A stretch of DNA of 64,000 nucleotides, from NCBI GenBank assembly GCA_963722415.1, contig CAVRNI010000045.1, positions 1 to 64,000 of the forward strand, in the 5' to 3' direction. Positions 25,030 through 34,933 of this stretch are shown here, piece after piece. The position numbers and the translations under genes were made by a program. Each line of letters starts with the position of its first letter. Within the stretch, counting starts at the first letter, position 1. Origin of the DNA: JALOLG01 sp963722415 (GTDB lineage: Bacteria > Actinomycetota > Acidimicrobiia > Acidimicrobiales > Ilumatobacteraceae). The notes under the pieces are model-generated. The model saw nothing but the letters and a program-made list of their open reading frames with translations, made no database searches and was not told where the DNA came from.

Positions 25030-26184
25030 TCAGCTCCAGAGCCGGGTCGTGGCGATCTGGGCGCCCTCGACGAGGGCCTCGAACTTCGCCCAGACGACGT
25101 CGGGGTGCACCTCCGGGGTGAACGTCGCTCGGGACGAGAACCCGCAGTCGGCACCGGCGATGACCCGCTCGCGGCCCACGATGCCGGCGTACGCCTCGAT
25201 CATGTCGGCGATCAGCACCGGGTGTTCGACGTAGTTCGTCGCGTGGCCGAGCAGGCCCGGGATCAGACACGCGTCGTCCGGTAGGTCGACGTCCTCCCAC
25301 GCCCTCCACTCGTGCTGATGGCGAGGGTTCGCCACCTCGAACGAGTAGGCGCCCGCGTCGATCTTCATCATCCATGGGATCGCCGTCGCGAGCGGGATGT
25401 CGGTGAGGCGCGGACCGTGGTTGAGCCCGTAGCAGATGTGGTGGCGGATCGAATCGCGCGGGATTCCCCGCAGCGATTCGTTGAGCACGTCGATGTGCTC
25501 CTGCGCACCGCGCTGCTTCGTGTCGTCATCGGTGGTCGGATCGGACAGGATCTCCATCAGCCACGGGTCGTCGATCTGCAACACGAACCCGGCGTCGACG
25601 ATGGCGAGGTACTCGACGCGCATCGCTTCACCGACCGCCGCCAGGTACTCGCCGTGTGACGCGTAGTGCTCGTTCCGGCCGAAACCGCTCGGGCCCGACG
25701 ACGGCATGAACGCCTCGAGCGCCGGGTCGTCGGCGAGCGCCGCGTTCAGGTTGGCGATGTCGGTCTTGAGCTGGTCCTGACCGACGTAGCTGACCGGTCC
25801 GGTGCACACGAGCTGCTTGAGCCGGGCGACGGCACCCGAGTACTTCTTGAGGTACTCGTTGTAGAAGCCGGGAAAGTCGGCGATCTCCTTGCGCCACGAC
25901 GCCGGCAGGATCATGTCGCCATCGTCCTCCGTGAACCCACCGAGACGGTCCTTGACGTAGGTGAGGAAGCTCACCTTGCCCATCTCGCCGTCGGTGACGA
26001 CGTCGAGTCCGCACTCGACCTGACGGTGCACGCGGTCGGCGACGGCATCGCGCACCTGACGATCGAACGCGGCGTGGTCGTAGGGCTGGCCGGCCTCCTT
26101 GTCGCGCATCATCTCGAGCAACTCGATCGGTCGTGCCAGGCTCCCCACGTGGGTGGTGAGGATCCGCTCCGTGCTGCGGTGCAT
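25030..26184 (-). CDS. MetE-like (cobalamin-independent methionine synthase II family) zinc protein, copy 2
   Basis: 384 residues, exactly the length of the copy at 7032 and alignable without large gaps; I judge well over half the residues identical. The start at 26184 follows GGGGAG. Zinc ligands are retained: RHHICYG, SFEVANPRH, GADCGFSS. A shared block FMPSSGPSGFGRN may line the active site, because it is invariant between the copies. It heads the MetE-SDR-methyltransferase operon and is divergent from an IMPase-type gene followed by the second PEP-utiliser. Confidence 0.85.
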   Translation of the reverse strand: MHRSTERILTTHVGSLARPIELLEMMRDKEAGQPYDHAAFDRQVRDAVADRVHRQVECGLDVVTDGEMGKVSFLTYVKDRLGGFTEDDGDMILPASWRKEIADFPGFYNEYLKKYSGAVARLKQLVCTGPVSYVGQDQLKTDIANLNAALADDPALEAFMPSSGPSGFGRNEHYASHGEYLAAVGEAMRVEYLAIVDAGFVLQIDDPWLMEILSDPTTDDDTKQRGAQEHIDVLNESLRGIPRDSIRHHICYGLNHGPRLTDIPLATAIPWMMKIDAGAYSFEVANPRHQHEWRAWEDVDLPDDACLIPGLLGHATNYVEHPVLIADMIEAYAGIVGRERVIAGADCGFSSRATFTPEVHPDVVWAKFEALVEGAQIATTRLWS

Positions 26185-26331
26185 GTTCGTCTCCCCTCGA
26201 CGCCGTTGTCGGGCCAATGCCTCGGACGTGTGGAGGTTGCCACATGGTCCGTGCGTCAGCCCATACTCCGTTGTCCGGTGGCGAACGCCGAGCCGACCGC
26301 CGCGCCGGTCGCCGCCTAGGGTGCTGCCGCT

Positions 26332-27171
26332 GTGGAGCACGTCGACGACTACATGGAAGTCGCGGTCGCCGCCGCCCGGGCCGGCGGTGCGGTGCTGGTC
26401 GAAGGGCTGCAACGACCGAAGGAGATCGAGCTCAAGAGCGAGCGGTCGTCGATCGTCACGTGGGCCGACGTCACGTCGCAGGCGGCGGTCTTCGACATCA
26501 TCGGCGAAGCGTTCCCGGGTCACGCGATCCTCGGCGAGGAAGGCATCGGTGGAGTTGCCGGGTCGGATCACACGTGGATCGTCGATCCCCTCGATGGCAC
26601 GTCGAACTACGCCCATGGGCTGCCGTTCGCGTGCGTCTCGGTGGCGCTGCGCGATCCGGACGGCGTCGTGGTGGGCGCGATCTTCGAGCCGTTCCGTGGC
26701 GAGCTGTTCACCGCTGCTCGCGGACGTGGTGCGTGGCTCGGCGACAGTGCGCATCACGGTGAGGACGGTGGTGTGCGTCTCGCGGTGTCGTCAGCCGACT
26801 CGCTGTCACGGGCGCTCGTGTGCACCGGCCTCCAGTCGGACGATCCGGACCAGATCGAGGCCTACGGGCGGCGGATCGTCGCCCTCTACTCGACCGCCCG
26901 CGGGACGCGCGCGCTCGGTTCGCCGGCGCTGTGCCTGGCGTACATCGCGGCCGGCCGCATCGATGCCTTCCTGGAACGCGACGCGACGTACGCGTGGGAC
27001 GTCGCCACGGGCGCGCTGTTGATCACCGAAGCCGGCGGTCGTTGCGAAGACCTCGACGGCGGACCGCTCAACCTCGGCATCGGTGTCGCCAACGTGCTCG
27101 GCTCCAACGGCCACATCCACGACGAGCTCGCCCACCTCATCGCCACCACCGACCACCCGTCCACCTCCTGA
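26332..27171 (+). CDS. Inositol monophosphatase family protein
   Basis: 279 residues, GTG start at 26332. The metal site GEEGIGG and the signature WIVDPLDGTSNYAHG are intact, as is the C-terminal motif YAWDVATGALLITEAGG. These Mg-dependent, Li-sensitive phosphatases act on inositol phosphate, histidinol phosphate, 3'-phosphoadenosine 5'-phosphate or sugar bisphosphates. It lies 112 nt before the second PEP-utiliser gene; a kinase-like and a phosphatase gene side by side suggest a phosphorylated intermediate, but this is inference. Confidence 0.9.
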   Translation: MEHVDDYMEVAVAAARAGGAVLVEGLQRPKEIELKSERSSIVTWADVTSQAAVFDIIGEAFPGHAILGEEGIGGVAGSDHTWIVDPLDGTSNYAHGLPFACVSVALRDPDGVVVGAIFEPFRGELFTAARGRGAWLGDSAHHGEDGGVRLAVSSADSLSRALVCTGLQSDDPDQIEAYGRRIVALYSTARGTRALGSPALCLAYIAAGRIDAFLERDATYAWDVATGALLITEAGGRCEDLDGGPLNLGIGVANVLGSNGHIHDELAHLIATTDHPSTS

Positions 27172-27283
27172 GCACCTGCGTTCGCTGAGCGAACGTTGCC
27201 GAAGGCGACCGCGATGCACCCTTCACGCTGGGGCTGAAATCAGACCCACCAACTAGGGTCGGCGACGAGAAAAGGGGGCTCCT

Positions 27284-29003
27284 ATGGCAGAGGTCGTGCC
27301 GGTCGATCAATTCCTCGAGTGGTATCCGGGGTGGAAGCCGGAACACATCGACAACCCGTGGTTGCGGTTGAAATCCGGCCCGTTCACGAAGGCCGACGAG
27401 GACCGGTTCTGGTTCGTCGACTTCCACTGGCCGCGTGGGTTCTCGCCGTTGGGCTTCACGTTCGTCACCGATGCGGCCTGGTCGACCCAGCTCGCCGCCC
27501 ACCAGCTGCCGTTGCCACCCGCCGGTGGGCTCGTCCAGCGGATGGGCGGACCATTCCTCTACGAGGGCGAGGTGCCCGTCACGTCCGAGTGGGAGATCGG
27601 CTACCGAGCCGCTCGGATCGGCAAGAACATGCCGCGCTTCCTGCAGAACTTCGATGCCATCTGGGACGAACGGAAGTGGGAGCTCGACCTCGGGCTCGGC
27701 TACTTCGAGAGCTATGACTTCGCCGGCAAGTCGCTCGCCGACCTCGGCCAGTTCATGCGCGACGCGCGCACGTTCCAGAGCCGCGCGTGGGAGATCCACT
27801 TCGAGATCATGTACCCGCTGCTCGCGATCTACCTCCAGCTCTACGGGGTGTGCGCCGAGAACGGAATCGACCCCGGCTCGATCGCCAAGATGTTGCAGGG
27901 CCGCGACTCCAAGATCATGGAGACCGACCGCGCGATGTGGAATCTCGCCGACGAGGCCAAGTGGCTCGAGATCACCCCCCACTTCGAGCACGAACCCGAA
28001 GCGATCCGCGCCGCGCTCACCGCCGCCGGTGGCAACGCCTCGATCTGGCTGAGCAAGTTCGACGACTTCCTGGGGCTCTACGGCTGGCGTACCGAGGGCA
28101 TCGCCGACATCAACATCCCGTCGTGGAACGAGAACCAGGCCTCACCGCTCGGACAGATCCGCAACTTCATCGGGATGGACGAACGCCACGACTTCGACAA
28201 GTCCCTCGAGTCGTCCCACCACGAGCGCGAGGAGGCGATCGACGACGCCCGCTCGAAGTTGTCGGGCGACTCACTGGGCGCGTTCAACGAGTTGCTGGCG
28301 ATCAACAGCGTCGCCAACTTCGCGTGGTGGAACGAGGAACACAACTACTACATCGACCTGCGCGCTTCGATCCCGATGCGGCGTGGCGCGCTCGGCCATC
28401 GCGGCCGCAGTCGGAGCCGACACCTACGACGACTCACTGTTCCTCTTCTTCCGCGAGCTCGAAGAGGTCTGTGCAGGGACCAAGCAGTGGAAGGACCTGC
28501 AGTCGATCGCCACCGCCCGTCACGAGTACTACGACCACTACCAGGAGCTGCGCCCGACGATTCCGAAGGTCGTCGGGACGCTGCCCGACAAGGTCGAAGA
28601 TCCCGTCCTGATCGAGATCTTCGGCATGCACAAGCACTACTTCGACGGGTTGAAGGCCGACGCCCACACGACCGTGCTCAATGGCTTCCCGGCGTCGCAA
28701 GGGGTCGTGAAGGGGAAGGCCAGGGTGATGGTCTCGGCGATGGAGCTGTTCGACCTGGAGGAAGGCGAGATCCTCGTCACCGAGGCCACGTCACCCAACT
28801 GGACCCCCGCGTTCGCGATCATCGCCGCCTGCGTGTGCGACGGCGGCGGTTCACTCACCCATGCCGCGACCGTCAGCCGCGAGTACGGCATCCCGTGCGT
28901 CGTCGGCACGTCGGTGGCGACGCTGCGCATCAACACGGGTGACGTCATCGAGGTCGACGGCACGAAGGGCACCGTCACCATCCTCGAGCGCGCCGCGGGC
29001 TGA
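27284..29003 (+). pseudogene. PEP-utilising enzyme with C-terminal swivelling His domain, copy 2, frameshifted by one base
   Basis: About 572 residues if one G of the GG at 28385-28386 is removed (IPMRRARSAIAAAVGAD). The mid-region NYYIDLRASIPMRR aligns with FYIDQLGVGLFRRF of the copy at 8260, proving the two halves belong together. The His domain is LVTEATSPNWTPAFA, GGGSLTHAATVSREYGIP, CVVG. As in copy 1, no ATP-grasp domain is visible. A GTG at 28383 could start a separate C-terminal polypeptide, but the unbroken paralogue argues against a natural split. Followed after 5 nt by an SDR gene. Confidence 0.78.
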
Positions 29004-29008
29004 CCGTT

Positions 29009-29677
29009 GTGACCGTCGCCGGGAAGCGGATCGTCGTCACCGGCGGCGCCCGCGGCATCGGCGCCGAACTCGCGGCCGAGCTCCGGTCGCGCGGCGCCGA
29101 CGTCGTCACGGCCGACATCAGCGACGGTGCCGATGTGCAGTGCGACGTCAGCGACGAGACCGCCGTCGACACCGCGTTCTCGGAGCTCGGCTCGCTCGAC
29201 GGGCTGGTCAACAACGCGGGCCTGCTCGTGAGCCGCAAGACCCACGACCAGATCCCGCTCGACGAGTGGGATCGCATGTTCGCCGTCAACGTCAAGGGGG
29301 CGTTCCTGTGCTCGCGGGCGGCGGTGCGAGGGATGAACGACGGCGGCAGCATCGTCAACGTCGCGTCCGAGACGGCGTTCACCGGCTCGCACGGATTCGC
29401 CCACTACGTGGCATCGAAGGGCGCCGTGGTGTCGCTCACCCGCGCCCTCGCCAACGAGCTCGGGGGACGCGGGATCCGCGTCAACTGCGTCGCCCCCGGG
29501 TTCACGCCGACGCCGGGATCGGGCGTGCTCGGCACGTACGACCCGGCGCGCACGCCCCTCGGCCGGGTCATGCAGCCGTCCGACCTGCTCGGCACGTTCT
29601 GTTACCTCTTGTCGGACGACGCGTCGTTCGTGTCGGGTCAGACGATCCTCGTCAACGGCGGGCGAGTGCCGCACTGA
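29009..29677 (+). CDS. SDR family oxidoreductase
   Basis: 222 residues from GTG. Cofactor loop TGGARGIG, NNAG in DGLVNNAGLL, catalytic VASETAFTGSHGFAHYVASK and the C-terminal FVSGQTILVNGG. Shorter than average because the variable region is compact. It lies 5 nt after the PEP-utiliser stop and 23 nt before the amidase start, so these genes form one plus-strand operon running from about 27.3 to 33.1 kb. Confidence 0.9.
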   Translation: MTVAGKRIVVTGGARGIGAELAAELRSRGADVVTADISDGADVQCDVSDETAVDTAFSELGSLDGLVNNAGLLVSRKTHDQIPLDEWDRMFAVNVKGAFLCSRAAVRGMNDGGSIVNVASETAFTGSHGFAHYVASKGAVVSLTRALANELGGRGIRVNCVAPGFTPTPGSGVLGTYDPARTPLGRVMQPSDLLGTFCYLLSDDASFVSGQTILVNGGRVPH

Positions 29678-29700
29678 ACGAAGCGAGCGCTGGAGCTACC

Positions 29701-31102
29701 ATGGACGACTACGCAGATCTCGACGCCACCGCACTCGGCGAGCTCGTGCGGCGCGGCGACGTGAAGCCGATCGAGCTGGTCGACGCCGCGATCGCCCGCA
29801 CGGAACGGCTGAATCCCGCACTCAACGCGGTGATCCATCGACAGTTCGAGCGAGCGCGGCGCGACGCGGCCGACGCACCGCTCGACGGCCCCTTCCCCGG
29901 CGTGCCGTTCCTGCTCAAGGACTGCAAGGCACGTGAGGCCGGTGAGCCGTACCACATGGGGGTGCGCACGTTGCGCGACCTCGACTTCCGGCCGCGCACC
30001 GACAGCGCATTGGCCCTGCGGTTCCGCTCGACCGGGCTGGTCCCGATCGGCCGTACGAACACGCCCGAGATGGCGCTGATGGGAACCACCGAACCGGTGC
30101 TGTACGGGCCGACCCACAACCCGTGGGACCTCGACCGGTCACCAGGTGGCTCATCGGGCGGATCGGCGGCGGCGGTCGCGGCGCGCATCGTGCCCGCGGC
30201 CCACGCCAACGACATCTCCGGATCGATCCGCATCCCGGCCGCGATGTGTGGTCTCGTCGGGCTGAAGCCGACCCGCGGCCGGGCGCTGACGAGCGACGTC
30301 ATCGATCCACCGGTCGGGATGAACACCGAGGGTGTCGTGTCACGCTCGGTGCGGGACACCGCCGCGCTCGTCGATGCGATCACGGCGACGTCGCCGTGGT
30401 GGCCGGCGCCGCCGCTCCCTGGACCGCTCGTCGACGAGCTGGCACGTGCCTGCGAACCGCTCCGGATCGGGCTCTGGACGACGGCGTTCAACGGTGCCGA
30501 GGTCGACCCGGGATGCGCGGCCGCGGCCGAGATGTGCGCGGCCACCCTCGAGTCGATGGGACATCACGTCGACGTGGCCGCACCACCGGAGCTCTCGAGC
30601 GACGAGCTGTGGGAAGCCGCTCACCTGGCGATGGCCGCGAGCGCAGCCGCCGAGGCCGCGGCGTGGACCGACCGGATCGGCCGTCCGCTCGGCGTCGACG
30701 ACCTCGAGCCTCGGTCGTGGGCGATGGTCGTCGGATGGCGCTGGGATGTCGGCACCGGAGTTGCTCTCGGTGATCCACACGCTGCAGCGGATGAGCGCCG
30801 GCGCGCTGAGATGGTGGGACGACTACGACGTCCTCGTCACGCCGACGACGGCCGGGCCGGCGTCGCCGCTCGGCGAGTATCTCCGGTCGTACGTGTCCGG
30901 GCTCGGCAGCGCGTTCACCCGCCCGATCAACGTCACCGGCCAGCCCGCCATCTCGCTCCCCCTCGGATGGCCGGACGACGGCCTGCCGCGAGGTGTCCAA
31001 CTCGTCGGAGGGTACGGCCGCGAGGACACGCTGATCCGGCTCAGCGCCCGCTTGGAGGAGGCACTGCCATGGTCACACCGCATCCCGGAGGTCGCCCGAT
31101 GA
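29701..31102 (+). pseudogene. Amidase signature family hydrolase, frameshifted by one base
   Basis: About 466 residues once one G of the GG at 30757-30758 is removed (WDVGTELLSVIHTLQ). The Ser-cisSer-Lys triad is visible: Lys in FLLKDCKA, Ser in SPGGSSGGSAAAVA and the nucleophile region ISGSIRIPAAMCGLVGLKPT. The C terminus GQPAISLPLG and PRGVQLVGGYGRE is normal. It should hydrolyse a carboxamide (for example an aryl or heteroaryl amide). The stop overlaps the next ATG as ATGA. Confidence 0.85.
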
Positions 31103-31974
31103 GCACGTACGAGACTGGAAGATGGACGTCGCCGGCCGGGCTCGGCTTGGCGTACCGCGAGAGTGGACGGCGCGACGGTCCACCACTGCTGTTCCTGCAT
31201 GGCCTGTCGGCGAGCTCGGCCACCTACGACGAGGCGCGCACATCGGTCGACGCCACGCACCGCGTGTTCAGCCTCGACTTCCGCGGGCACGGCGATTCCG
31301 ATCGCGCGCCTGGCACCTACCAAGTCCCCAACTACGGGGCCGACGTCGCCGCGTTCATCGAGTGGATCGGTCAGCCGGTAGCGCTCGCCGGCCACTCACT
31401 CGGCGGTGCCGTCGCGACGTATCTCGCCGGCGCGAGGTCAGACCTCGTCGCCGGCGCGCTGCTCGAAGATCCACCGCTGTACCACGGTGACCGCGAGTTC
31501 TTCGCGACCACGATCTTCCCGAAGGTCTTCGAGATGATGCGCGACACGATGCGTCGCCTCCACGACGAGGGGGCGGGACGCGACGAGGTTCGCGCCATGC
31601 TCCTCGCCCAACCGACGGTGACCGGCGGTGACCTCGCCGCCGAGGCGACACCCGCCACCATCGAGAGCCGCGTCGACGCGTTCCTCGCCTGCGATCCGTC
31701 GGTGTTCGACCCGGCGATCACGGGCGACGCGATCGGTGGCTGGGATCCGGATACGCCGATCCCGGATTCGGTGCCACTCACGTTGCTGCGGGCCGATGCC
31801 AGCCTGCACCCGGCGTTTCTCCCCGGTGACGAGGCAAGGTTCCTGCGCGCCGCGCCACACACGCGGATCGTCGAGATCGTCGGCGCACCCCACGGCATCC
31901 ACGCCTTCGCGGCATCGACCGACCAGTACCTGGCTGAGCTCCACTCGCTCCTCGGGCGCGCCAACGCCCGATAA
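31099..31974 (+). CDS. Alpha/beta hydrolase
   Basis: 291 residues. Oxyanion strand LLFLHGLSAS, nucleophile elbow LAGHSLGGAVA, late acid near LLRADASLHP and His in GAPHGIHAF. The start ATG at 31099 is coupled to the amidase stop. The general form is that of lactone, ester or C-C bond hydrolases in catabolic operons; a long cap domain (about residues 125-205) is present. The substrate is unknown. Confidence 0.88.
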   Translation: MSTYETGRWTSPAGLGLAYRESGRRDGPPLLFLHGLSASSATYDEARTSVDATHRVFSLDFRGHGDSDRAPGTYQVPNYGADVAAFIEWIGQPVALAGHSLGGAVATYLAGARSDLVAGALLEDPPLYHGDREFFATTIFPKVFEMMRDTMRRLHDEGAGRDEVRAMLLAQPTVTGGDLAAEATPATIESRVDAFLACDPSVFDPAITGDAIGGWDPDTPIPDSVPLTLLRADASLHPAFLPGDEARFLRAAPHTRIVEIVGAPHGIHAFAASTDQYLAELHSLLGRANAR

Positions 31975-32022
31975 CCGGCGACGCCAAGTCGCGAGCGTCG
32001 GGTGGTGAGTACCGTAAGGGGC

Positions 32023-32328
32023 ATGATCGTCGCCGTGGTCCGCTTCCCGCTCGACCCGCCGTTCTCGTCAGCCGAGGCGGCGGCCACGTTCGAGGCGAGT
32101 GCCCCGAACTACCAAGACGTTCCCGGGCTGCTGCGCAAGCACTACCTGCTCGGCGACGAGGGACGCGTCGGCGGTGGCGTGTACATCTGGGAGAGCCGGG
32201 CCGCCGCCGAATCGCTCTACGACGACGCCTGGCGCGCCCGGATCGAGCAGCGGTACGGCAGTCCGCCGACGATCGAGTTCTTCGACAGCCCGGTCACCGT
32301 CGATCCCGACCACGTCGAGGTGGGTTAG
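32023..32328 (+). CDS. Small YdhR/ABM-like monooxygenase-fold protein
   Basis: 101 residues; ATG at 32023 after AAGGGG. The sequence MIVAVVRFPLDPP ... VPGLLRKHYLLGDEGRVGG and GGVYIWESRAAAESLY is the pattern of dimeric alpha/beta-barrel proteins related to YdhR and antibiotic-biosynthesis-type monooxygenases. Enzyme activity is unproven. It lies between the hydrolase and the IclR regulator in the same operon. Confidence 0.8.
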   Translation: MIVAVVRFPLDPPFSSAEAAATFEASAPNYQDVPGLLRKHYLLGDEGRVGGGVYIWESRAAAESLYDDAWRARIEQRYGSPPTIEFFDSPVTVDPDHVEVG

Positions 32329-32334
32329 GACGCG

Positions 32335-33144
32335 ATGCCTCGTCCCGGCACGCTTGCCAACGGCGAACGGCCGGCGCTGCAGTCGGTCACCATCGCGCTC
32401 GACATCATCGACGCCTTGGCCGACAACCGCGAGCTCGGGCTGAGCGAACTGGCGCGCCGGGTCGGAATCGCCAAGAGCACCGCCCACCGGACCTGTTCGG
32501 TGCTGGTCGGTCGGGGACTGCTGCGGCGTACACCGGCCGGCACCTACCAACTCGGACTGCGCTTCGTCGAGTACGGCCAGCTCGCAGTGGTCCGCTCGGT
32601 GGTGGGTGACCGCGCCCTGCCGATGCTCGTCGAGCTGCGCAACGCGCTCGGCGAGACGGTCCAGATCGGCGTCCCCGACGGTGGAGACGTGGTCTATGTC
32701 GAGCGCGTCGAGGGTGTGCACGCGCTGCGCTACATCGACGGCAACCCTCGGCGCGCCCCGGTGCACCGTTCGAGCGCCGGCAAGGTGCTCGCCGCCTACA
32801 TCCCCGAAGTGCTCGAAGCGAGGCTGCGCGCCGGCCTCCCACCGAGCACCGGCTACACGATCGTCGTGCCCGACGTGTTCCGTCAGGAGCTGGCCACGAT
32901 CTGCAAGCGCGGCTACGCCCGCAGCATCGACGAGACCGAGCTCGGGATGTCGTCGCTCGCCGTGCCGATCCGCGCCCATGTCGAGGGACCCGTCGTCGCT
33001 GCGATCTCGATGGTCGGGCCGACGGCACGCATCGCCGGATCGGCCGAGTCACGCCACGTCGCGACGTTGACGGCCGCCGCCCGCCAGCTCACGGCGAGCC
33101 TCGCGTCCGGTGAGTACCGGCTGTCGTCGCGTCGCCGTCGCTGA
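32335..33144 (+). CDS. IclR family transcriptional regulator
   Basis: 269 residues. N-terminal winged helix: LQSVTIALDIIDALADN, LSELARRVGIAKSTAHRTCSVLV. The C-terminal effector domain contains RYIDGNPRRAPVHRSSAGKVLAA and the SIDETELGMSSLAVPI segment. It starts 7 nt after the previous gene and closes the 27-33 kb operon, so it probably regulates the amidase/hydrolase genes with their substrate as effector. Confidence 0.92.
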   Translation: MPRPGTLANGERPALQSVTIALDIIDALADNRELGLSELARRVGIAKSTAHRTCSVLVGRGLLRRTPAGTYQLGLRFVEYGQLAVVRSVVGDRALPMLVELRNALGETVQIGVPDGGDVVYVERVEGVHALRYIDGNPRRAPVHRSSAGKVLAAYIPEVLEARLRAGLPPSTGYTIVVPDVFRQELATICKRGYARSIDETELGMSSLAVPIRAHVEGPVVAAISMVGPTARIAGSAESRHVATLTAAARQLTASLASGEYRLSSRRRR

Positions 33145-33172
33145 CCGACACCTGACCCGCAAACCCTCCGAT

Positions 33173-33215
33173 CTGTCTGCCTCAGATGAGCCCACGGGCA
33201 ATCTGAAGCAGACAG
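33173..33215. repeat. Palindromic element family B, copy 2 (inverted orientation)
   Basis: Arms CTGTCTGCCTCAGAT (33173-33187) and ATCTGAAGCAGACAG (33201-33215) with one mismatch. The loop, read on the minus strand, is TGCCCGTGGGCTC, nearly that of copies 1 and 4. The element lies between the convergent ends of IclR and the SDR at 33234. Confidence 0.8.
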
Positions 33216-33233
33216 TTCCGAACACCTCGGGCG

Positions 33234-33933
33234 TCACCACGGATGGACGGAGCCGTCCCATTGCAGGAACGTGCCGCTCTGCTCCATCGTCAACGCGTCG
33301 ACCAGGTCGACGATTTGGACGGCGGCGTCACCAGGATCGAGGTCGGCACCGGGGCCGGACATCGCGGTGCGGAGGTACCCAGGATGGATGGCGACCGCGA
33401 TCACACCGTCGTCGCGCAGTCGCCACGCGAGCTTGACCGTGATCATGTTGAGCGCCGCCTTCGATGCGCCGTAGCCGACGTCGCGGCCCATGGTCGAGCT
33501 GACCACCATCGAGCCGATCTGCGACGAGATGTTGACGATGCGCGGCCGGCCCGACCGACGTAGCGCCGGCAAGAGTCCGCGGGCCAGAAGCATCGGGCCG
33601 AGCGCGTTGATTCGCACCTCGCCCATGAAGTGCTCGGGCGAGAGCTGGAGGACGTCGCGTTCGTCGTCGGCAGCGCCCAGACCCGCGGCTGTGAGGCCGG
33701 CGTTGTTGACGAGCACGTCGATCGCGTTCGCCGCCGACGGCCGCGACGAAGTCGGCGATCGAACGCTCGTCGCCGGTGTCGACGGCATGGATGTGGTCGG
33801 TGACGGTCCGCAGCTCGTCGGCCCTGTCCGGCGTCCGGCAACCACCGATGACCGTGTGGCCGCGAGCCGCGAAGGCCTTGGCCAACTCGAGACCGAGGCC
33901 CCGGTTGGCGCCGGTGATCACGACCGTGTCCAT
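33234..33933 (-). pseudogene. SDR family oxidoreductase, frameshifted by one base
   Basis: Removing one base near 33731-33735 (AAVGANAIDVLVNNAG) gives about 232 residues: TVVITGANRGLGLELAKAF at the N terminus, NNAG, catalytic NISSQIGSMV and GYGASKAALNM, and the end ALTMEQSGTFLQWDGSVHPW. The Ser-Tyr-Lys triad is complete. The ATG is fused to the previous stop as TGATG. It is the last gene of the 33-40 kb minus-strand operon. Confidence 0.85.
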
Positions 33934-34928
33934 CACGTGGTCGCAGTGCGCCGGAAGTACGCGTGCCACTCGATGACGAGGTCACCGTTCATCGTCCAGA
34001 ACTCTCCTCCTGAGCCGCGCACGTGCTCGCCGTCGGAGGTCGTGTACGACGAGTCCCACTCGACGCCGATCGTGTCGCCCTGCGCCGCACGGAGCGTCTT
34101 CGACAGCCGCTGGTCGCGTCGATCGGTGGGGCGGCCGATCCCGAGCGTCTCGACGTGGAAACGTCGCGCCTCGGCATGGCCGATCGCCACTCGTTCGCCG
34201 TTCCAGTAGATGACGATCTCGGGGTGGAACAGCTGCATGATCGCGTCGAGGTCCTGCGCCTGGTAGGCCTGCTCGGCAGCACGCACGAGCCGCCACGCAC
34301 GGGTCTCGGGGTCGATGCGCAGCAACTGGCGGGTGAGGTCGAACGCCGTTCGCTTGTCGGCCGGATCGACGAGCACGCCGGTCATGCCGACGTCGCGCGC
34401 ACCCTCGACGCACGCGGTTGCGTTGTCGAGGAACACGACCTCGGCCGGGTCGACGCCGAGGATCTGCGCCGTGCGCACGTACGACTCGGCGAGCGGCTTG
34501 GGCTGGCCGAACTCGCGGGCATCGACGAACGCGTCGAGCGACTGGAACTCCGGGCGGGAGTCGAAGAACTCCTTGCCGGCGATGCCGACGCCGTCGTTGG
34601 TGAGCACCGCGACCTTGAAGCCGGCCTCGCGGGCGTCGTTCATCAACGTCACCGCTTCCGGGTCGGAGAACCGCTCCGGCACCGTCGTCGCCACGTCGCG
34701 GTGCATCAGCTTCCAGTCGTCGTACCCGTGCGCGGCCGCGACCTCGTCCCAATAGCCGATGATGTCGATCTCGCCCGCCACGTGGCGGCGCCAGATCGGA
34801 TCGCCGTCCGGGTCGAGGGGTCCGCGGCCCAGACCGGACCGCCCCGTGCGTTGCTCGAAGTCGTCGAACGAGTTCCAGAGCGGATCCGTGACGACATCAC
34901 CGATGTCGAGAACGAGCGCCTTGTACAT
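33933..34928 (-). CDS. HAD hydrolase - SnoaL-like (NTF2 fold) fusion protein
   Basis: 331 residues in two domains. Residues 1-215 are a HAD-like hydrolase: LVLDIGDVVTD (motif I with two Asp), VAVLTNDGVG (motif II), a Lys in FGQPKPLAESY and EVVFLDNATACVEGARDVGM (motif IV). Residues 225-331 are a SnoaL/NTF2-like barrel: AAEQAYQAQDLDAIMQLFHPEIVIYWNGE through GEFWTMNGDLVIEWHAYFRR. Motif I is D-I-G rather than D-x-D, so the second Asp needs care. It is coupled to the SDR and lies 5 nt after the flavoprotein gene. Confidence 0.85.
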   Translation of the reverse strand: MYKALVLDIGDVVTDPLWNSFDDFEQRTGRSGLGRGPLDPDGDPIWRRHVAGEIDIIGYWDEVAAAHGYDDWKLMHRDVATTVPERFSDPEAVTLMNDAREAGFKVAVLTNDGVGIAGKEFFDSRPEFQSLDAFVDAREFGQPKPLAESYVRTAQILGVDPAEVVFLDNATACVEGARDVGMTGVLVDPADKRTAFDLTRQLLRIDPETRAWRLVRAAEQAYQAQDLDAIMQLFHPEIVIYWNGERVAIGHAEARRFHVETLGIGRPTDRRDQRLSKTLRAAQGDTIGVEWDSSYTTSDGEHVRGSGGEFWTMNGDLVIEWHAYFRRTATT

Positions 34929-34933
34929 CAGGC

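Noticed and set aside
28383..29003. A separately translated C-terminal His-domain protein starting at GTG 28383
   Set aside because: The paralogue at 8260 is one continuous protein across the same point, and removing one base restores the alignment.
28861..31974. A 1037-codon open frame covering SDR, amidase and hydrolase regions
   Set aside because: It is a chance read-through caused by the one-base insertion in the amidase gene; three separate genes with their own starts and ATGA coupling explain the sequence.
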